Source of the DNA: Sarcocystis neurona
Taxonomy: Eukaryota; Apicomplexa; Conoidasida; Eucoccidiorida; Sarcocystidae
Direction of reading: 5' to 3'
NCBI GenBank assembly: GCA_000727475.1
Contig: KL647303.1
Span: 1,887,843 to 1,951,842 of the forward strand
DNA: 64,000 nt
Made by a program: the position numbers and the translations under genes
Part shown: positions 34,901 through 49,900 of the stretch, in pieces
Layout of the letters: each line of letters opens with the position of its first letter
Position numbering within the stretch: position 1 is the first letter of the stretch
The notes under the pieces: model-generated
Told to the model about the DNA's origin: nothing
What the model saw: only the letters and a program-made list of their open reading frames with translations
Database searches by the model: none

Positions 34901-37900
34901 CATGCGACGCTGCAGGAATGACGTAACAAGCCTCCAACGCGCAGGTCAACGGATCGATGAAGAGCAAACATGACGGCATCAGTCCTCCTCCCTGCACACC
35001 AAGAAAACGGCAGCAGCAGGAGCAGCAATGCGAACAGCAGGAGCAGCAGTGCGAACAGCAGGAGCAGCAGTGCGAACAGCAGGAACAGCAGCAGGAGCAG
35101 CAGCGCTAGCAGCACGAACAGCAGCAACATCAGCAAATAAGGCGACGCGTGGAGACGTGGAAGAGGAGACAGTGAAGGTGCAGCAGACGAAGAAAGAAGC
35201 GGCGGCAGCCGCAGATGCAGCTGGAGCAGCAGACGTGGAGAAGATAAAAAGCAGAGCAGCTGCAGCAGCCCGACCCCTGCATGAAGGCAAACAGGCAACA
35301 TCACCGGTCGGCGTCTGCTGCGGCGCCGAGACAAGAAGCAAGACAGCGGCAAAACGAAGCGGAGCAGCGAGCAGCAAACATGTGCAATAGACGGAGGTCA
35401 GCACAGAAGCAGAAGCGAAAATTTCCACAACGCCAGGAAAAAAGCAAGTGCCACTTAAGCCAGTTTCATTCCTGTTGAAACAGGCACCGGCAAACCACGA
35501 ATAGATAGGTATAGGCCTATGTGTGTACTTACAATACTGGAAGATGTGTACACCTCTCACTTGCTCCGCATATATATATATATATTTATACACACACACA
35601 TACATACAAATACACGTATTTATATATATTTGTGTGTGCGTCCGCGTGGTTACGTAGAGACATAGCAGCACTTCTCTGTTGAATGAGATTCAAGATGAAA
35701 TACGAGTTTCTGCAGGTTCTTTCGGGCCAATATACTCCCCCCACAACCCGGACATTCTCCACGTACACGTATTCATGTGCAGCGACGCGGTGTATGTACA
35801 GCACCCGACTTCCTGCACATCCTCGAGAGAGAGGCAGACGCTCGTAATTCCCGTTTGCTCGTATCGCTCGTGTCCCCTGTGTAAGACACGTCCCTTACCT
35901 GACGCTTTCTCTCCTTGAAATTCGGTAAATTGCAAGTATACTTCCTACAGCGGGGCAGACCCCCGCCTCTTTACACATCTACGGGGTGTACGTACACCTG
36001 ACTTCCACGGCACACGTCCCACGGCATCTCTTCATGCGCGTCCCCCACCACAACGGCGATTTACCCTCTCCACCTTTCTCGGCACGTCCAGCACCAGTTT
36101 CTGCACAGAACCGGTTGCGGTGTACGTACACCCGAGCTGGGTTCTCTGAGTACTGCAGCTTTTCAGCCGAAGCATTTCTCGCTGTGTGGAGGAAACGTAC
36201 CGGATGGACAATTTCTCTCGGACAAGCGACGACAATGACGTTCAGCGCCTCCATGACGCACAGCGCGTCGATCGTCCTTCCGACGGGCAGGGCCCGCACT
36301 TGCAGTCGCTGCGCTCGTTCTCGCACTCCCACGTGCAGCACCATCGCCCCGGCACCTTTCTGCTGTTGCTGCTGCTCTTCTTCTTCTTCCTCGGCTCTCC
36401 ACTGCACCACGTGCTCTCCTCCTCCTCTTCCACCTTCTGCACTTCCTGCGGCTCCCCTTCCTTCCTCCTTCTCTTCTTTTTTCTCTTCTTCTTCGACCTC
36501 CTCGTCGTCTCTGAGTGGCTCGAACCGCGGCACGCTCTGGCTCGCCTCGCCCCCTCCGCTGCTGCTGCTGCGGACGAGGGACTCCTGAGAGGACGAGGCC
36601 GCAGCGGCGGACCGGAGGTCGGCAGCAGCAGCAGCAGCCGCGGCGGAGGCCGCAGCTACCGCGGCAGCAGCCACTCCCGACACAGCAGCAGCAGCAGCAG
36701 CTCCCGAAAGCACGTCTACCCACAATACCCCTAGCTGTCTGTCAGTGAAGCGCGAGGGAAAAGCCGCGAGTGCCGCCATTCCGCTTGACGGAATTGCGTT
36801 GAAGAGAAGGTGTCCTGCACACGTGCAGCGCAGACGCTGAGAGATATCTACATGTACGTAACCACAAGTATAGAAAGATTTACGTGCACATATATATATC
36901 TGTGGATACACGTATAGCCGTACGTCCGTATAGATACACATATATATATATATATATACACCAGCGCATATACATATGGATAAAGAGACAGAGAGAAAAG
37001 AAGCAAGAACCTCAACAGATACAGGCGTCTAAACACATACATATATATATGTGCATAAATATGTATACGTACATTCGTGTATACGTTATACTGGTGCAGG
37101 TTTCCCCACGGCTGCTAGGTTTCTAAGTTGTTGAAGTACGCAGTTCCTGCGTTCGATTTTCCGTTCGCGCTTCGCGTCTCTGTCTGTTGCACGCAACGTA
37201 TGTAGAAAGGGATGATACACAGAGAAGAAAGCACTACGGTGGGAGACGTTCTCGGCCAGTGCACAGAGACACCTCCCTGAGAAACAGCAAGAGACGACGG
37301 CCACCAGCGAGACGAGACACCAGACCACACGCAGAAAACGTGCACGTGCTCGTACAGACCTGCTGAAGGACAAAAATTGACGTTCGCGTGTACGTACTCA
37401 TACATCACACCCACGCAGCCACACACACACATATATATGCATAGATATATATACATACGTACATATTAGAATACCCACGTGTATGTTAGTATTTATGACG
37501 CATACATATCTACACATGTCGTTCATTCACACGCACGTACACACAAATCTGCAGATACGGATCTACACAGTTTTTCGAGCCCTCGCTACACATACGTGGC
37601 TGCAGGTATATATATATATATGTGCGGGCATTTATCTGAGCATGTATGTGTTGATAAATACACACATACATATACGCATGTACCCGAAAACGTGAATGTA
37701 GCCGCACCCCACGCACAGGTGTGTGCGCAGGTCAAAGCGAAGTTCTGCTTCCGCTGAATGAGAGTAGTGGCCGCTGCTGCTGCCGCATCGATCTCGCCTA
37801 AATGTACGCGTATACATACATATATAGAGACACAGAGAGGCAGATATATACACGTATATGTATGTATGCAGAAGGATACACAGAACCACGTATCGAGAGG

Positions 37901-40900
37901 GAACAAACATGAGTGTATATATAGCGAGAATACATCTATACACGCGTACGCAAACACGTGGAGAAGATACATTTATACACTTACACACACACACACACAC
38001 ATAGCGAGCAAGAACTTCCGTGAGAATATACATATATACAGAGCAGACACACCTTTACACACGTGTGTGTACGTACAGCCAAAATACGCCTCTCCACATA
38101 TACAGAGAGAGGGGGACACACAAAGAAAATGCCTCCACACACGTATCTATAGGGGATATACATCTGTCCAAACGCAGCACCCAGTTTTATGTCGTCTGGG
38201 TGATGCACATACACATATATCTAGTATATACGTGCATATGACAAATCACACATATATACGTATAGGTACACGTAGGAAGAGAGTCGCGTGAACATCGATG
38301 GACGTCTACGGGAGAGTCGCGCCATTGATGAAGCGAAGCAAATGGACGACGACGGGACGTGCGGGGTGTCTGCATCTTTTGTTCCCCGCTGCTAGCGCGC
38401 AGCCACCTGGGCCTCCTCTTGCAGTAGGGAAGAGACGGGAAGCTGCTGGCACTTCTTTGAAAATCTACGCAGGGACAACCTGCGGCATAGCGACGTGCGC
38501 AAAGACCCGCGGTCGCACGTACCGAAACCGGTGTGTGGAGACGTGCAGGCAGCCGCGCGGGTGTACGTACACCGGGGGTTCATACTTCAAATGTGTACAA
38601 CACAAATGTGCGTTCACGTGCCGAGGCAGGCGTGCAGCTGTACGCACACCATTATACACATACGTGTATACACAAATGAGTGCACACGTGGAAACAGGGC
38701 GCGGGTGTACGTACACCGCGGTGCTACAAGTGTAGATGTATATACACGTGCAGGCAGGCACCCAGGTGTTCGTACACCGGGGATTCGCGACGTATTCAGA
38801 TGCTGTGACGCGGATGTGAGAGTCTGGGACAGTTGCAGGAGGCAGCACGGCACGCACTCCCGCTTCTCCCCAGGGGCCCCGCAGATAAACTCAGAGAAAG
38901 CCGCTTTTTGGCGCAGACAGAACGAGGGAAGGGAAGGCCACGCATCCTCTGAACTGGCAAGGGGCGCGCTGCCACAGACGCCGCGCGCAGCCGAAGCTGC
39001 AGCAGCAACGCTTTATCGCCGAGACAACGCAGCAGCAGCAGCACACGACCCGGGCAGCTGACGTCCGTTGCCTTCGTAGTCATGCTGCCCTGCAGCAGTC
39101 TCGCGCACCAAGAAACAGGGAAACGGAGCTGTATTCGCCGGCGGGTGCTAAGTATGCGCACGCACGTCCGATGGTTCCCCTCAATTTGCTTCTCTCCACA
39201 GAATACACATGAGTTAGGAACATAGAAGAGAAGCACACGGCTGCAAATGGACACGCTCTGCCTGTCTAATACTACCACCTACATCAAGGGAGGGTGTCAG
39301 CCGTATAGACATGTTCGTGCCCCTGTGGTCACGAACAGACTAGCCCCGCGCTCTGCATACATACCTACGTATATGTAAACCAATATACGCATAGACGTTA
39401 TATATATATATATATATGTGAATGAGAAAAGTCACAACTGACTCACCACTGGGCGCCGCTTGTAGCAGCATGGGCCTGTTACCGCTGCAGAAGACCCCAC
39501 AGCAGGTCGTGACGCCGTCGCTGCGTTTGCTGCTGCTGCTGCTCGTGCATGCGGCAGCGACGCACCGCGCAGTTCTATGTGGACGAAGGAGCGGCAGTTC
39601 TCTCTGTCCTTCTTCCTTCGACGAGCCTGGGCTTCGGCTGCTGGGGGGGCTGCTGCTGCAACCCTTCCCGCCGTGTCTCGGTTCGTGATGCTGCTGTCCC
39701 ACTCCCCCGGCCACTGCGTCCTCGTCCTTCGTCTCCAGGGCTCCCGCCCCCTCCCCCCTTCCCGCACTCGGGGCAGCGCCAGTGCTGCTGTCGTCGTTGC
39801 GCGTGCCGCTGCTGCTGCTAGGGCCCGAGCGCACGTTTTCAGCTCCAGCGGCCAGAACACGGCTGCTGCGTCCCGCTGCCGCCTTGGCATTCCGAGCTGC
39901 TGCTGCTGCTCGGTTGCTGTGGCGGTTGAAACTTCGGCGTTGCACCGACGGCTTGCCTTCCCAGACAGGAGACAGCGTCACCGGCTCAGAACCCACATGC
40001 ATGACCTTCCGTTGCTGCAGGGTCACTGCTGCAATCACCCACCTCTGGCCCGCAGCAGCACCCGCAACTCCGCTCGTATGCGCCCCACCAAGAGCAGCAC
40101 GGCTTCCACCGGCCGCTGCAGCAGCGGCACCGCCTCCTGCAGCAGCGCCCTTCGAGAAAAGAGGCGGACGCCCTGCAGAGACGGCGTGGCCGCTTACAGA
40201 CAGCGTGAGCGTGTACGAGACGAGACGTCCGTCGCTCAAGCCAATCAAGAGAAAAGTGTTCTCCTCCAGGGTCGTCAGCAGCACCGAACTAATACGCGTC
40301 CCAATCTCCTCTGCCACGTCACACGCACACCCCAGCAGCAGCGAACAACACCACCAAAACCCGGCGTGTCTCGTCTCCGCTTCTCCACCGCTCTGAGAGC
40401 GACACCCCGCAGCAATCTCCGCCTCGGCCCCTCTCTCTCTCTTGCCCCAACAAATAAACTTGAGCCATCGCATGCAACCGCAATAGATACACACGTGCAC
40501 GCACGCAGGCACACAAGTTCACACGTATACACATATATATACATGCATATATATTGGCAACCTAGGCTGGGCGAAAACCGCCACGTGCATAAAGTATACG
40601 GACAAGCACAACAAAACAGGGGCTCAGTAGCTCTGCAAACACTCCCGTGGGATGGATATACGTATGTATATATATAGGGACTCAAAGAGAAAGAAAAATA
40701 GACAGTCGTACACACATCTCTACATGTACATATAGACATATATACAGATGTGTCCGACCGCGGTCTCTTCTTCCCACAGCGGACAAAAAGGAGGAGGAGG
40801 AGGAGTGGCAGCGGTACAGAAGCAGTCGAAGAAGGTCCGCCAGAGGAAGTGGTCCTCGCACACGCGCAGAAGAAATAGATAAGATACTTTGTATCCGGTT

Positions 40901-43900
40901 ACCCCCTCGGCTCGGCTCCACCAAATACACGCACACACACAGACACGTATACACACAGAGGCAGTGGTCGACTCCCGCATGGCGAGAAGCAAAGAGACGC
41001 ATGTGCGAGTCGGTCGCTACCTGCTGCTGTGTAGGCGAACACCTGGGCGACCTCGCGAAGCGACGGCAGCGCCAGCAGACGCACGCATCCTTCCTCAAAA
41101 TCTCCGACGGCGGCGAGGCCTACGTCACTTTCTTCCTGCTGCTGCTGCGGGGGCGCAGTCCCCTCCTTCGCGTCGGCAGGTCCGCTGCTGTTCTTGTTGC
41201 TGCTGCCAATGTCCCTGTTGCTGCTGCTCTGGCGGCGGACTGCAGCGGGAGTCTCCACCACCCCCAGACCCGAGAGGGCCGCCGCGTGTAACGCAGCGAT
41301 CTCCCGCTGGTGCGGCAGTGTCGTCTGCCCATGAACTCGCCACCCCAGGCTGCTGCTGCTGCTGTCGCCCGTGCTACTGCTGCAGCTGTTCGTGCTGCAG
41401 CTGTTTGTCTCCGGCAGCCAACAGCCGCAGGTGGGAGACAGCACAGCCACGGCGCCGCCTTCAAAGCCCACCACCAGCAGATCCCCTCCTACATACGGCG
41501 GACCCCCCACGCCGCTGCTGCTGTTGCTGCTGCTGCTGACAACGGCTGATAGTGTTTTTCTGCTGCGCAGCCGAGGGAACGGCGAGAAGCACGGGCCACA
41601 CGGCACCGGCGAGACCAGGGACGCAAACAAAATTGCGTGCTCCTGCCTCTCTGCCTCTTGTTCACACAGCTGCTGCTTCCGCTGCTGTGTTTCCTCCTGC
41701 TGCTGCTTCTGCTGCCTCTCCTGCTGCCTCTCCTGCTGCTGCGGTTTCCGAGGCTGCCCCTGCCCCAGCACCAGCTGTCCGGCGCCGTCGAGGTGGACCG
41801 ACGTCTGCTGCAGCAGCGAGAGGTTCAACGGATGGATAAGACGGAGAGCGTTTGGCAGCACCTGTAGGATAAGCGGCGGAAGCAGCAGGAGCAGCAGCAA
41901 GAGAAGTACAGGAAGAGCAAATGTAGCAGAAAAGCGTATAGCAGCAGCAAGAAGAAAAACAAAGTCTCTCATGCACGTAGCAACGGCGAGAATTGTCTGC
42001 GGAAGACGACAGAGAAGTCAAAGAGAAGGTTCCTAGCCGTCGAGAAGCACTGCGGGGACGAAGAGAAGCGCCGACCAAAAGGGATGTCCCCCATTTCCCG
42101 CTGTAGCAGTACCAGCAGCAGCAGCAGTAGTATCAGCAGCAGCAGTAGTACCAGCAGCAGCAGTAGTCGTATCAGTAGCAACAGCAGTAGTGGCAGCAGG
42201 AGCTGTAGTAGTATCAGGAGTAGCACCAGCAGAAGCATCAGCAGCAGAAGCAGCATTAGTGACAGTGGCTGCAGCAACAGCAACAGTACCAGCGGCCTTA
42301 GCACGGGCAGGAACAACATCTACTGCAGCAGCAGCAACAGTACCAGCGGCCTCAGCGCGGGCAGGAACAACATCTGTTGCAGCAACAGCAACAGGACCAG
42401 CGGCCTTAGCACGGGCAGGAACATCATCCTGCTGGAGCACCACGAGCAGCAGCAGCATCCGCAGCAGCAGTGATAGCCGCGACAGTCACCGCGGCGACGC
42501 GGCAGCAGCGTAGCACCCGTCGATAGCAATACGAGCGGCGGGGCATCAAGAAGCGGGTTCTATTAACAGCAACTGCAGCAGCAAAGGATCGTCGCACAAA
42601 CGTTTGCTTCTCACTTGCAGCAGCAGCCACGCGCAGTCGGCGTCTGCTTCAGGAACACCGCACTGCACCGCGGTACGTATTCCTGTCCTTGCTACTGTTG
42701 CAGCAGCAGCTGTTTCTCTTCCTTTGCCGCCGAGGTGTGAAGTAAGAGCAGCAGCAGCTCCCGCCGCATGCAGCAAACCGCAGCAGATCGTCGTGCTGTG
42801 TCTTTCAAATCCAAACGCTGGGGCAGCAGCTGCCGCTCTGTTTCTGCTGCTGCTGCTGTCGGTGGCATCTTCAAATATATCCACGAGCACCGGCTCTTCC
42901 TTTTCCTCTTCCTCTTCCTCCTCATCTTTGAGCTCTTCTTCTTCATCTCCTTCCGCCGCGGTGTACGTACACCCCACACGTGGTCGGTCTCTCCCCACAT
43001 ACACGTCGCGCATGCTGCTGCTGTTTCTGCTGCTGCGGTTGACGGCGCTGCCACTGCTGTCTGCCGGCATCCCGTCGTCGCAGAACTCCTGCATCTCCGC
43101 CTCCTCCCCTTCCTCCACCTCGTCTTTGTTCTTCGGCTCGCAGCTGTTGCGCTTGTCTTCCCCTGCTGCTGACTGCGTCCCTGCTCACACGCGACAGCCG
43201 CAGCAGCAGCACGCAGATTTTTCCTGAGCAGCAGCTGCTGCGACAGGCGTCCACCACGGTTCGATGTCGACAGAGACGACGTATGCAAGCACTTGCAAGG
43301 GTGGGACGCGAAGCACGTGGTCGTTCTCCGTCCCTCTCGTTGCAACAGCAGCAGCAGCAGCTCTGAAAAAATGTCCCCCCCGTCTTCCCCCCCTCCCCTC
43401 CTCACACGTCCTCCTTCAACACGCCTGCTGGCCTTTCTGTCTGCAGATAGGAAGATACGCGTGCACTCGAAGACCGGGGGGCGGACAAAGACGGGGACAG
43501 AGACGGAGAGACAGCAGCAGATAGGCGGGAGCCGAGGAAGACCGACACGAGGAAGGCAACGCATGTCGTGACACACACGCAGGCGGCGAAAGAGAGAAAT
43601 GACGTACAGAGGAGGAGGCACATACGTCTAGTAGACGTACAAACTCGTACATGCTTATACATATACGTATAGGCATATACGTACACATAGATACGCACAT
43701 GTATATATATATATATGTAATAGAGAGTATATCTTCGTCTGAGTAGCACCGAAGCCAGCAGAGAGGAAGAGAGGAGAAAACTTACGGCCGGCTTGAATTT
43801 GTTCAGAGCGCTGGAGACGGCGCCTCCGTCTCCGCCACCTGAGCACTCTCGTCTCGTTCTTGAAAGCTAGCACAGCAATGAAGTTGTCTTTTTCAAGTTG

Positions 43901-46900
43901 CGCTGCTGCTGCAGCTCTCGCGGCTGCAGCAACTGCAGCACGACGGACATTTGCTGTTCCCACTTCCTCGTGATCTGCTGCTGCTGCTGTTGCTCCTCCT
44001 GCTGCTGCTGCTCCTGCTCCTGCCGCTGCTGCTCCTGTTGGTACTCCGCCTTCTGCTGCTGGTGCTGAGGCACGGTGGTGCTGCGGCTGCTGCTGGTCGT
44101 CCGCGAGAAGACGGCGCTGCTTGGCCTGCTGCTGCTCCTCTCCTTCCAGTGTATGCACACCGGCGCCGTCCAGAGGCGCAGGAGCACGCGGAGCATCCGC
44201 GGCAACAGCAGCAGCAAGTTCCTCGCTGCCCGGGACTGCAGCAACAGGCGCACGAAGACGCCCGTCTGCAGTGTCACAAGCGACCCCCCGATAAGCCGCG
44301 GCAACAACAGCGCAAAGTGCCGCAGCACGAGCAGCAGCAGCTGCTGCTGCGCCACGTAAGTCCAACGTCCAGAGACAGCGAACAACACCGGGCAGCTTCA
44401 CGCTCGAGGACGCTGCATGCAGCGCCAGGCCGCTGCGAAGAAAGCGCAAGCAGCTGCTGCGCCCGTGGCCACATGCGGCAATCAACTGCAGCAGCACCGC
44501 AACGCCGGCAGCAGAGGAGCAGCAAATCGCTAGAGCGGAACTTTCAAGAGATGGCCAGCAACGCAGCATCAGCCCCGCACATAACCGACGGCACCAACAC
44601 ACACTTCAGAGTGACGACGCCAGCACCAGCACACCGGCAGCAGCAACGTAGCCGCACCAGCAGCAACACAGCACCAGCAAGAACACAGCAGCAGCAGGGC
44701 AGCTGCAACGGCACCAACAAAGCAGCAGCAGCAGCACACCACTAGCAGCAACAGCAACACGGTAGCAGCGGCGAGACAGCTGCAACGGCACCCACAAAGC
44801 AGCAGCAGCAACAGCAGCAGCAGCAGGAACACAACCCCTAGCAGCGGCGGGACAGCTGCAGCAGGAGACGAGCACCAGAGCAGCAGGAGACAGACTGAGA
44901 ATCCCCGCATGGGAACAGCAGGGCAAAGGCAGCAACTAGCAGCAGCACCGCAGCACCGTCGTCATCAGGGCACTAGTAAAGGCGATCTTTCTCCACCACA
45001 CTCCCCCGGTTTCCCTGCTCTGTTTCTGCTCACGCGGTTAAAGAGGCCTTCCACACCAGCACGCACATGCACAAACATACGTGTGCAAACCCACCACACA
45101 GAAAATATCCGCACGTATATATGCACAAACATATGTATGTATATATATATGTGATATACACAAGCGTACAAAGAAGTATACAAACGGACACGTATATACA
45201 TATAATATGTAGTTGTAGGTACGCATATACAGATATATATGTATAGATACATGTGTATGTATGTATGTACGCATATGCGAATTAAACATACACACACATA
45301 TAACGCATATATATGTATATATATAGAGAGAGATAGATAAATATACACACAACACAGATATACGGACGCATATACAACTATACATATATATATATGACAC
45401 ATCCAAGTATATAGACAAATAGATACGGATGAATAGATGTGAGCAGATGCTGATGTATAGGTAGGCGTACGTGCAGGCAGGTGTAGGTGTGGCTTCTCAC
45501 AGCAGGAGCAGCAACAGTGCGGAGAAAAACAGCAGCGTCAATTGATGTGGGGTAGAGCAGGTACGAACTTCTGTTTTTCAAGCAGTTGCTGAACATGGCT
45601 GACGAGCCCGAAATGCTGCTTTCTTCTTCGTTCTCTTCTCAGCGAATACACGGCCGCGTCTCACACACACGAACGGTATTGGCATACGTTTGTCTACATT
45701 CGTACATATATATATATATATATATTTGTGTCTCGACAGCCACGTCTCGCCTCGAGCAGACAGCCGTGTATCCTTTGGGCTCTCCACTTTTTTCAGCGTA
45801 GGCAAACCAGCCTCACATCTTCCCTTGCTCTCTCTCTAAAGTGTATACGTAACACATACACGCAAGCAGCAGCAACACATATATCCACATATATATGTGG
45901 ATGTACGTTTGTGTATCTGAGGATGTGCGTATGATCTTCACTGCAGTTGTTGCGACGCTCGAGTAAGACGCCCTGTTCCAGCAGCAGCTGCAGCAGCACT
46001 TTTCGGCGGCCTCTCCGCTGCATCTGCTGTTCACGACGCGCTGGTACGCAGCAGCGCAGGTCCCTGCGTGTGTGTTCTTCCCTCTGCAGCTACACGACAA
46101 CTTCTCTGCAGCTGCCGCTGCCTCTCCTCAACAAGACAAGCACCCACACTCTACAAATACATCCACGTACATACAGAAGCCTGTACTAGCGATGTATATG
46201 TGTGTATGTATGTATCTACGTATGTGTACGTACACATAAATCTGTCTATCTATCTACCTGCCTATCTATATCTACACATATACAAGTATAAATATACGTC
46301 CACATACAACACACGTGTCGGTATGTGTGTGTATATATATGTGCGCGCATCCTGTAATACGTATATCTCACCTAACCAGCTGATATACGCCCACACGCAT
46401 ACACATATACATATATATATATATATTTACATATATGTATGTGTCTCTCTACTTACACATGTGTACGTAGGCTTACATATACACATACACACATGCATAT
46501 ATGGGTACGGATATACATATCCTTCACCTACGTAATGAGCTGACGCATGCACATACACTTATATATATATATATGTACACATACGTCTCTGCATACATAT
46601 ATTGATGGATGCTTGCAGATATAGATAGAAGAGCTGTCGTGAGAAAAAGAAGAGCGACGGGGGACAGACAACGGCAAGAGAGCTCGAGAGAGAGAGAGAG
46701 GCAGAACTAACAAGTTTCTGGCCGTTGCCCTCTATATCTGCTGTGCAGCAGTCGATAATAGGCCCAAGATTCGGGAAAGTTTGAAGGAGCTGCAGTCTCC
46801 CGCTTCTGGGCAGCAGCGCATGCGGGTCGGCTGTACGTCCAGCATCTCGGCTTCCTCCTTCCCCTGCTCTTTCTGCCCTTCCTCGTTCTTCTCTTCCGGC

Positions 46901-49900
46901 TGCTGCCTCGCCCCCCGCTCCTGCTGCCTCGCCGGCAGCGATCCGCCGCTGCTGCTCCTTCCAAGTGCGACGCGGCCCACTGCTGCTGCGTCTCCAGCAG
47001 ATTCCTGCAGCCGCGTCGGCCGCCTCCTGCTGTCGCGTCTCTACCTCCTCCCGCTGTCTTCCGCTTCTTCTGCCCCTTGCGTAGCGACCGGTGTAGCTGG
47101 TGCTGCTGTTGCTGCTGCTGTCGCTACTGTCGGCAATGATACGCAACAGCAGCGAATCAGCAGACGCAGAAGCCAGCAGCAGCACGCCGCTGCCTGCAGC
47201 AGCAAGTCCTGTCGGTTCGTTCGCCCGCCCCAGCCATTCCACCGAGAGTCTCTCAACACTCCACACGCCGGCTTGCATCCTTCCTGCTGCGCCTGCCCCT
47301 CCATGGCGGCCGCCGTGCCAGTGACCGAATATGTAGCTCCCACCAGCCCCCCCTCCCGAAGAGAACAGCGATCCCTCGCACGCTCCGCCAGCAGCGGGCG
47401 AAGACGCAAACAGCAGCCCTGCACCAACACCCACCGGGAGCAGCAACGTGCCAGCAGCGTTTTGAACCAGCGGAGCAGCAACAGCGGCAACCGCATGGGG
47501 GAGCTTCACGAACACGAGAACGAGCAGCGGCGCGCGAGGGCATCAGGAGCAGCACCAACAGCAACACAGCAGTAGAAGCGGAAGCAGCGGCACGAGGAAG
47601 TGCCGCAGCGGAACCGGCAGCACCAGCAGCAGGAGCGGGAGCCGCAGCAGCAGCGGGAGAGACGCAGCAGCAGCGGGAGAGACGCAGCAGGAGCGGGGGA
47701 GACGCAGCAAGAGCGGGGGAGACGCAGCAAGAGCGGGGGAGACGCAGCAAGAGCGGGAGAGAGGCAGCAAAAGCGGGGGAGGCGCAGCAGGGGCAACAGC
47801 ATCAACAGGAGCAGTAGGAGCAGCACGAGCAGTAAGAGCAGCAGGAGCGGCAGGGGCAGAAGAAGCGATCGCGTGGGCACGCGACAAGTGATGCAGCAAG
47901 CAGAGGAATGGGTCGTGCACGCGCATGCAGTGGAGCCACCACTCCAGGCAATGCGACACAGAGACACTTGTCGACGGGCCACCTCGGCGCTCGGGTAAAT
48001 GAAGAAAACGCGGCAGAAAGGGCGTGAAAACATCCCGAGGAAGCGAGAGCGGAGCGTCAGCATCGGCAGCTCACACCACAGGGGCACCGAGGAAAGTCGC
48101 GGAGGTCTCCTCTACGCAAAGAGAGAGCCACGCAGAGAAGCGGCAGCAGCTGGAGAAGCAGAAACGAGGCGGGACCAGAAACGAAGCAGTCGTCGAAAGA
48201 CAGGCGAGAAGGACGAGGAAGATGACGAAGAAGAGGAATCCGTCGAAGAAGAACACGTGGAAAGGTGGTGGAACACGAGGAAGAAAAAGAAGGGAAAGCA
48301 GGGAATGTGCGAGAAGAGGAGGAAGACGGAGAACGAAATACGACGAAGAAGGGGCGTCAAAGGGAGCAGACGGAGGGGCAGCAACAAAGGGAGACGAAGA
48401 AAGTGCCGGAGGAGGAGAAGTTGGACTGTCGAGGAAAAACGAAGACGCACGCTGCAGAGGGGAGGCCCCGGGACACACACACAAATCCACACATACTCAA
48501 AGGAACGAAGAGGACTGGCGAAAAGGCGACAGCAGCTGTGTACATATCCATCGGTGCATACCACAGACAGAAGAAAAGTAGACACAGCAGACAACCGAGC
48601 AAGACACACACATGTGGGTGCCTGTTTCAGTTCCTCTCCCCCCCCCTTGTCGCATTCCTCTAACTTTCTTAACCCAAATATAAATCTCAATATACACATA
48701 CACATCTCCTTGGTGAACAGAAGAGAAACTGAGACGGACGCACACACACAGACGTAGACACGTACGAAACAGGTACCCCACGTGTGTGTGTCTTTCTCGC
48801 ATGTCTTCTGTGTCTACTTTTCTTCTCTGTTTTGGGCGCAGGCCCGCCCGCGTGTACGTATGTGGAGACGCATCTCTGTGTGTGGATGGAATGTCGTGTG
48901 CAGAGGGGGCCGGCAGCAGAGAGGTGGAGCCGCTGCAGCAGACGCGCCACGCGAGACGAGGCGTACCTCCGCAGCCACACGCAGGCGACGCGATGTCCAC
49001 CTCCACACAAACACGTAAACGGAGAAGTCCATCCATACCAACGAGACGTCCCACTAGCACGGCTACGCACAGCAAGAATCGCACGTATGTGAGCTCAGGA
49101 AACAGCAGGGAGTGGACGGGTATCACCTACGCATATAGAAAACTCGCACACACACATACATATATATATGTATATATGAGCCTTTGTCTATGCACACACA
49201 AAGAGTCGACTTCACACGCTTACACACATACACATCGGTGTGTGTGTCTGGCTGTGCATACACACAAGGGGAGGAGGCTGCAGTCGCATACTTCCATAAT
49301 TGGGGGGGGGGGGGGGCAGTACAGACTGGGAATGACATATACATATATACGAGAACTATACACACACACACACACAACGACTGGATACCCATCACATACG
49401 TACAAAAAGAGAACTATACATATATATATGTACGTAGAGAAGTGTGTGGCGCTGTCTCTGTACGCAGACGTAATACATATAAGGAGGTGTGTGTCTGTCT
49501 GCACACACACAAGGGAGAAGCTGTATACACGAGGATTAGATCACCTTCACAGACCGACGGAGAAGCCAGCCTATCTATCTATATATCTACTTCCCTATAT
49601 GTATGGGATCTGCAAACAGGCAGGAATTCGGCGACACAAACATATGCACCTAGAAACATAGGAGCCTTTTGTGTCAATACACACACATGCAGAGAAATGC
49701 ATACACACACAAAGATTACAGTATAGAGAGACAGAAGGAGATCAATACAGAAGTGGACGAGACTGCCATCATATGCTTTTTCAGGCAGAAGTAAATTCAT
49801 ACAAGTGACAGCCATACACACCAGCAGTGGCCTATCATTATATCCATATATACATACAGACGTACATGGGTATGAGTCTTCGTGCGTATATAGGAGACAC

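Noticed and set aside
39577..40677. 366-codon plus-strand ORF
   Set aside because: Lies antisense to DDB1 exon 8, whose homology is clear.
47999..48757. 252-codon plus-strand Lys/Glu-rich ORF as a real gene
   Set aside because: The bias follows from purine-rich intron DNA, it runs into CA repeats and the inverted repeat, and it has no recognisable blocks.
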